From assembly GCA_028698695.1 (NCBI GenBank), contig JAQVWB010000064.1, forward strand, positions 1 through 7,555: 7,555 nt of DNA. The letters are read 5' to 3'. A model generated the notes under the pieces. It had not been told where the DNA came from. It worked only from the letters and a program-made list of their open reading frames with translations, and made no database searches. Origin of the DNA: Syntrophomonadaceae bacterium. Lineage in GTDB: Bacteria; Bacillota; Syntrophomonadia; Syntrophomonadales; Syntrophomonadaceae. Shown here piece by piece: positions 6,496 through 7,555 of the stretch; the stretch's first letter is position 1, and each line of letters starts with the position of its first letter. A program made the translations under genes and the position numbers.

Positions 6496-6744
6496 TCCAT
6501 TGCCTCCCTAATACTTAATGAAATTCGAATCATTTTCTGTTAGTTAAAAACCAAGTATTATTTTAACACAATTTTTTTATTTATCTTTAATAAAGTCTGC
6601 AGTATACAATATTTAATTCATCAAATATTTATTGTTCTTAAATAATAGCAGGAAAACCCTGACATTAATAGAACTTCAAGATAAGAATTAATTTGGTCGT
6701 TCATCATAAGGTCTTTGATTATTAATTATCAGGAGGTATTGTTC
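6496..6744. promoter_or_regulatory. AT-rich divergent intergenic region
   Basis: These 249 bp separate two divergent genes and should hold both promoters. No convincing -35/-10 pair stands out. Weak candidates are CTGACA (6659-6664) with a poor -10 (TAAGAA, 6682-6687) for the lipoprotein gene, and TACAAT (6605-6610) on the plus strand overlapping TATACT on the minus strand (6606-6601), both without good -35 boxes. An AT-only hairpin (AATATTT 6608-6614 with AAATATT 6623-6629) and ATTCGAAT (6523-6530) are also present and may be chance. I saw no riboswitch or small gene. Confidence 0.5.
6716..6731. repeat. Near-perfect 16-bp palindrome upstream of the lipoprotein gene
   Basis: TGATTATTAATTATCA is symmetrical except for one mismatched pair (T6720 opposite T6727). 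Its last base is the first base of the AGGAGG ribosome site (6731-6736). It could be an operator or a small hairpin that affects translation, but the DNA is AT-rich and chance is a fair explanation. Confidence 0.3.
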
Positions 6745-7555
6745 ATGAAAATCAAACTCATATTCTTGTCGTTGTTTCTGTGTACCGCTCTGCTTATTGG
6801 TGGTTGCGGCGGCGGGGATGCCAAAGATGTTCCAGCAAATTCGGATAAGACTCAGCCAACATCATCTTCTTCAGCGGAAAAATCTTCCTCCGGTTTTACT
6901 AAAATTAGTGACATGGCGGATGCTTGGAATGAAGCTTATGGTTGGCATGAAAAAGCTATTAACGACTATGAAGGTATGCCGCTTCTGGAACTCGCCAGTG
7001 CCGGGTTGACCTTTGTCAGTGGAGTTCAATATGATTTGCTGAACCTGGAGAATAAAAATGGTCATTTTGAAGGTGAACTTATGCTGGCCGGTTACCCTGC
7101 ATTTCTTGATAAAAAAGGCAATCAATTAACTTTTGGTTATGATATCGTTCTTGAAGAAGACGGTTTTGGTCCCAAGCAAAAAACCGGTGACCGTAAAGTA
7201 GAAAACGGCACCTTTCAATTGGACAAGGAATACTATGTAGCTGATTGTTACACCGAAAGGGCCGGGCAAAAAATTGAACGAACTTATTCAGAATTTCTTC
7301 GACTGAAAGATGGCAGCATGATGTGCTTTGACATGAGTGGTTATACAATTGATGCCAAAGGCGATGAAAGCACTTCCAATAAAGCTGTCTTTATAAAAAT
7401 CAGTAAAGATAAACTGGATGTTGTAATTGGGAAAGCTACTACCGGAACAGAGTTTAAAACTTTATCTCTGGCCGGCAAAAAAGATTTAACTAAAGAACAG
7501 GCCATTGAAATATTTGAAACTGCCGGATATGCAATCGAAACAACCGGTGGAGTAT
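6745..7555 (+). CDS. Putative lipoprotein of unknown function, C-terminus beyond window
   Basis: The frame is open for 270 codons from ATG 6745 to the right edge. AGGAGG (6731-6736) sits 8 nt before the start. The N-terminus is a lipoprotein signal peptide: Lys at 2 and 4, a hydrophobic core to about 18, then the lipobox IGGC with the lipidated Cys at 21 and Gly after it. The mature protein would be anchored on the outer face of the membrane. A low-complexity Ser/Lys/Thr linker (about 24-50) leads to a mixed, largely soluble domain rich in Lys, Glu, Asp and aromatic residues, including FTKISDMADAWNEAYGWHE (51-69). The visible end, LTKEQAIEIFETAGYAIE, looks helical. Cysteines 167 and 194 could form a disulfide, but this is a guess. 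I do not recognise the domain. No enzyme motif is evident, and a role in binding or envelope function is only a default. It is divergent from the PurL-like gene; any downstream partners are not visible. Confidence 0.85.
   Translation, partial: MKIKLIFLSLFLCTALLIGGCGGGDAKDVPANSDKTQPTSSSSAEKSSSGFTKISDMADAWNEAYGWHEKAINDYEGMPLLELASAGLTFVSGVQYDLLNLENKNGHFEGELMLAGYPAFLDKKGNQLTFGYDIVLEEDGFGPKQKTGDRKVENGTFQLDKEYYVADCYTERAGQKIERTYSEFLRLKDGSMMCFDMSGYTIDAKGDESTSNKAVFIKISKDKLDVVIGKATTGTEFKTLSLAGKKDLTKEQAIEIFETAGYAIETTGGV

Noticed and set aside
6496..6744. Purine riboswitch or other structured leader before the PurL-like gene
   Set aside because: The minus-strand leader is AT-rich and I could not find a riboswitch core or a stable multi-helix fold.
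6797..7348. Open frames overlapping the lipoprotein gene (6797-7009 plus; 6871-7125 and 7079-7348 minus)
   Set aside because: The frame from 6745 has a ribosome site, a signal peptide with lipobox and 270 codons without a stop. The others have none of these.

Overview
The window looks like chromosomal DNA from a low-to-moderate GC Firmicute, most likely of class Clostridia. The gene order miaB - ymcA(ricA)-like - mutS matches the Bacillus subtilis neighbourhood. Shine-Dalgarno sites are strong (GGAGG, AGGAGG, GGGAGG), TTG and GTG starts are common, and terminators are hairpin plus U-rich tract. The class assignment is an inference from gene content, not a database match. I saw no transposon, CRISPR array, phage gene, tRNA or rRNA.

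Layout, in transcription order. Positions 6495 to 1 are read on the minus strand. The first gene (6495-5392) encodes a stand-alone, half-length relative of PurL/PurM (AIR synthase fold). It has lost typical PurL residues and carries extra cysteines. It ends at a good intrinsic terminator (5362-5330). A short intergenic stretch with a TATAAT box leads into miaB (5167-3839; tRNA 2-methylthio-N6-isopentenyladenosine synthase). The ymcA/ricA-like gene (3819-3439) follows 19 nt later and encodes a YlbF/YmcA family protein with a cysteine-rich tail. A terminator-like hairpin (3409-3382) sits directly before the mutS ribosome binding site. mutS is complete (3362-807). Eighteen nt further on, a hydantoinase/oxoprolinase (HyuA) family gene starts at 788 and runs off the left edge. 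All four genes from miaB to hyuA start with GTG or TTG, each behind a clear Shine-Dalgarno site.

On the plus strand, diverging from the PurL-like gene across an AT-rich 249-bp region, a lipoprotein gene starts at 6745 and is still open at the right edge. Its product has a signal peptide with a lipobox cysteine at residue 21, a Ser-rich linker and a domain I do not recognise.

Functionally, miaB (tRNA modification) and ymcA (RNA processing, Fe-S Y-complex) form a tight pair. MutS is the mismatch recognition ATPase, with its N-terminal mismatch-reading motif, both Walker motifs and a beta-clamp binding peptide intact. The HyuA-like gene is probably co-transcribed with mutS, but I see no functional link. 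The least conventional items are the PurL-like protein with its Cys clusters, the hairpin that separates ymcA from mutS, and the unrecognised lipoprotein.
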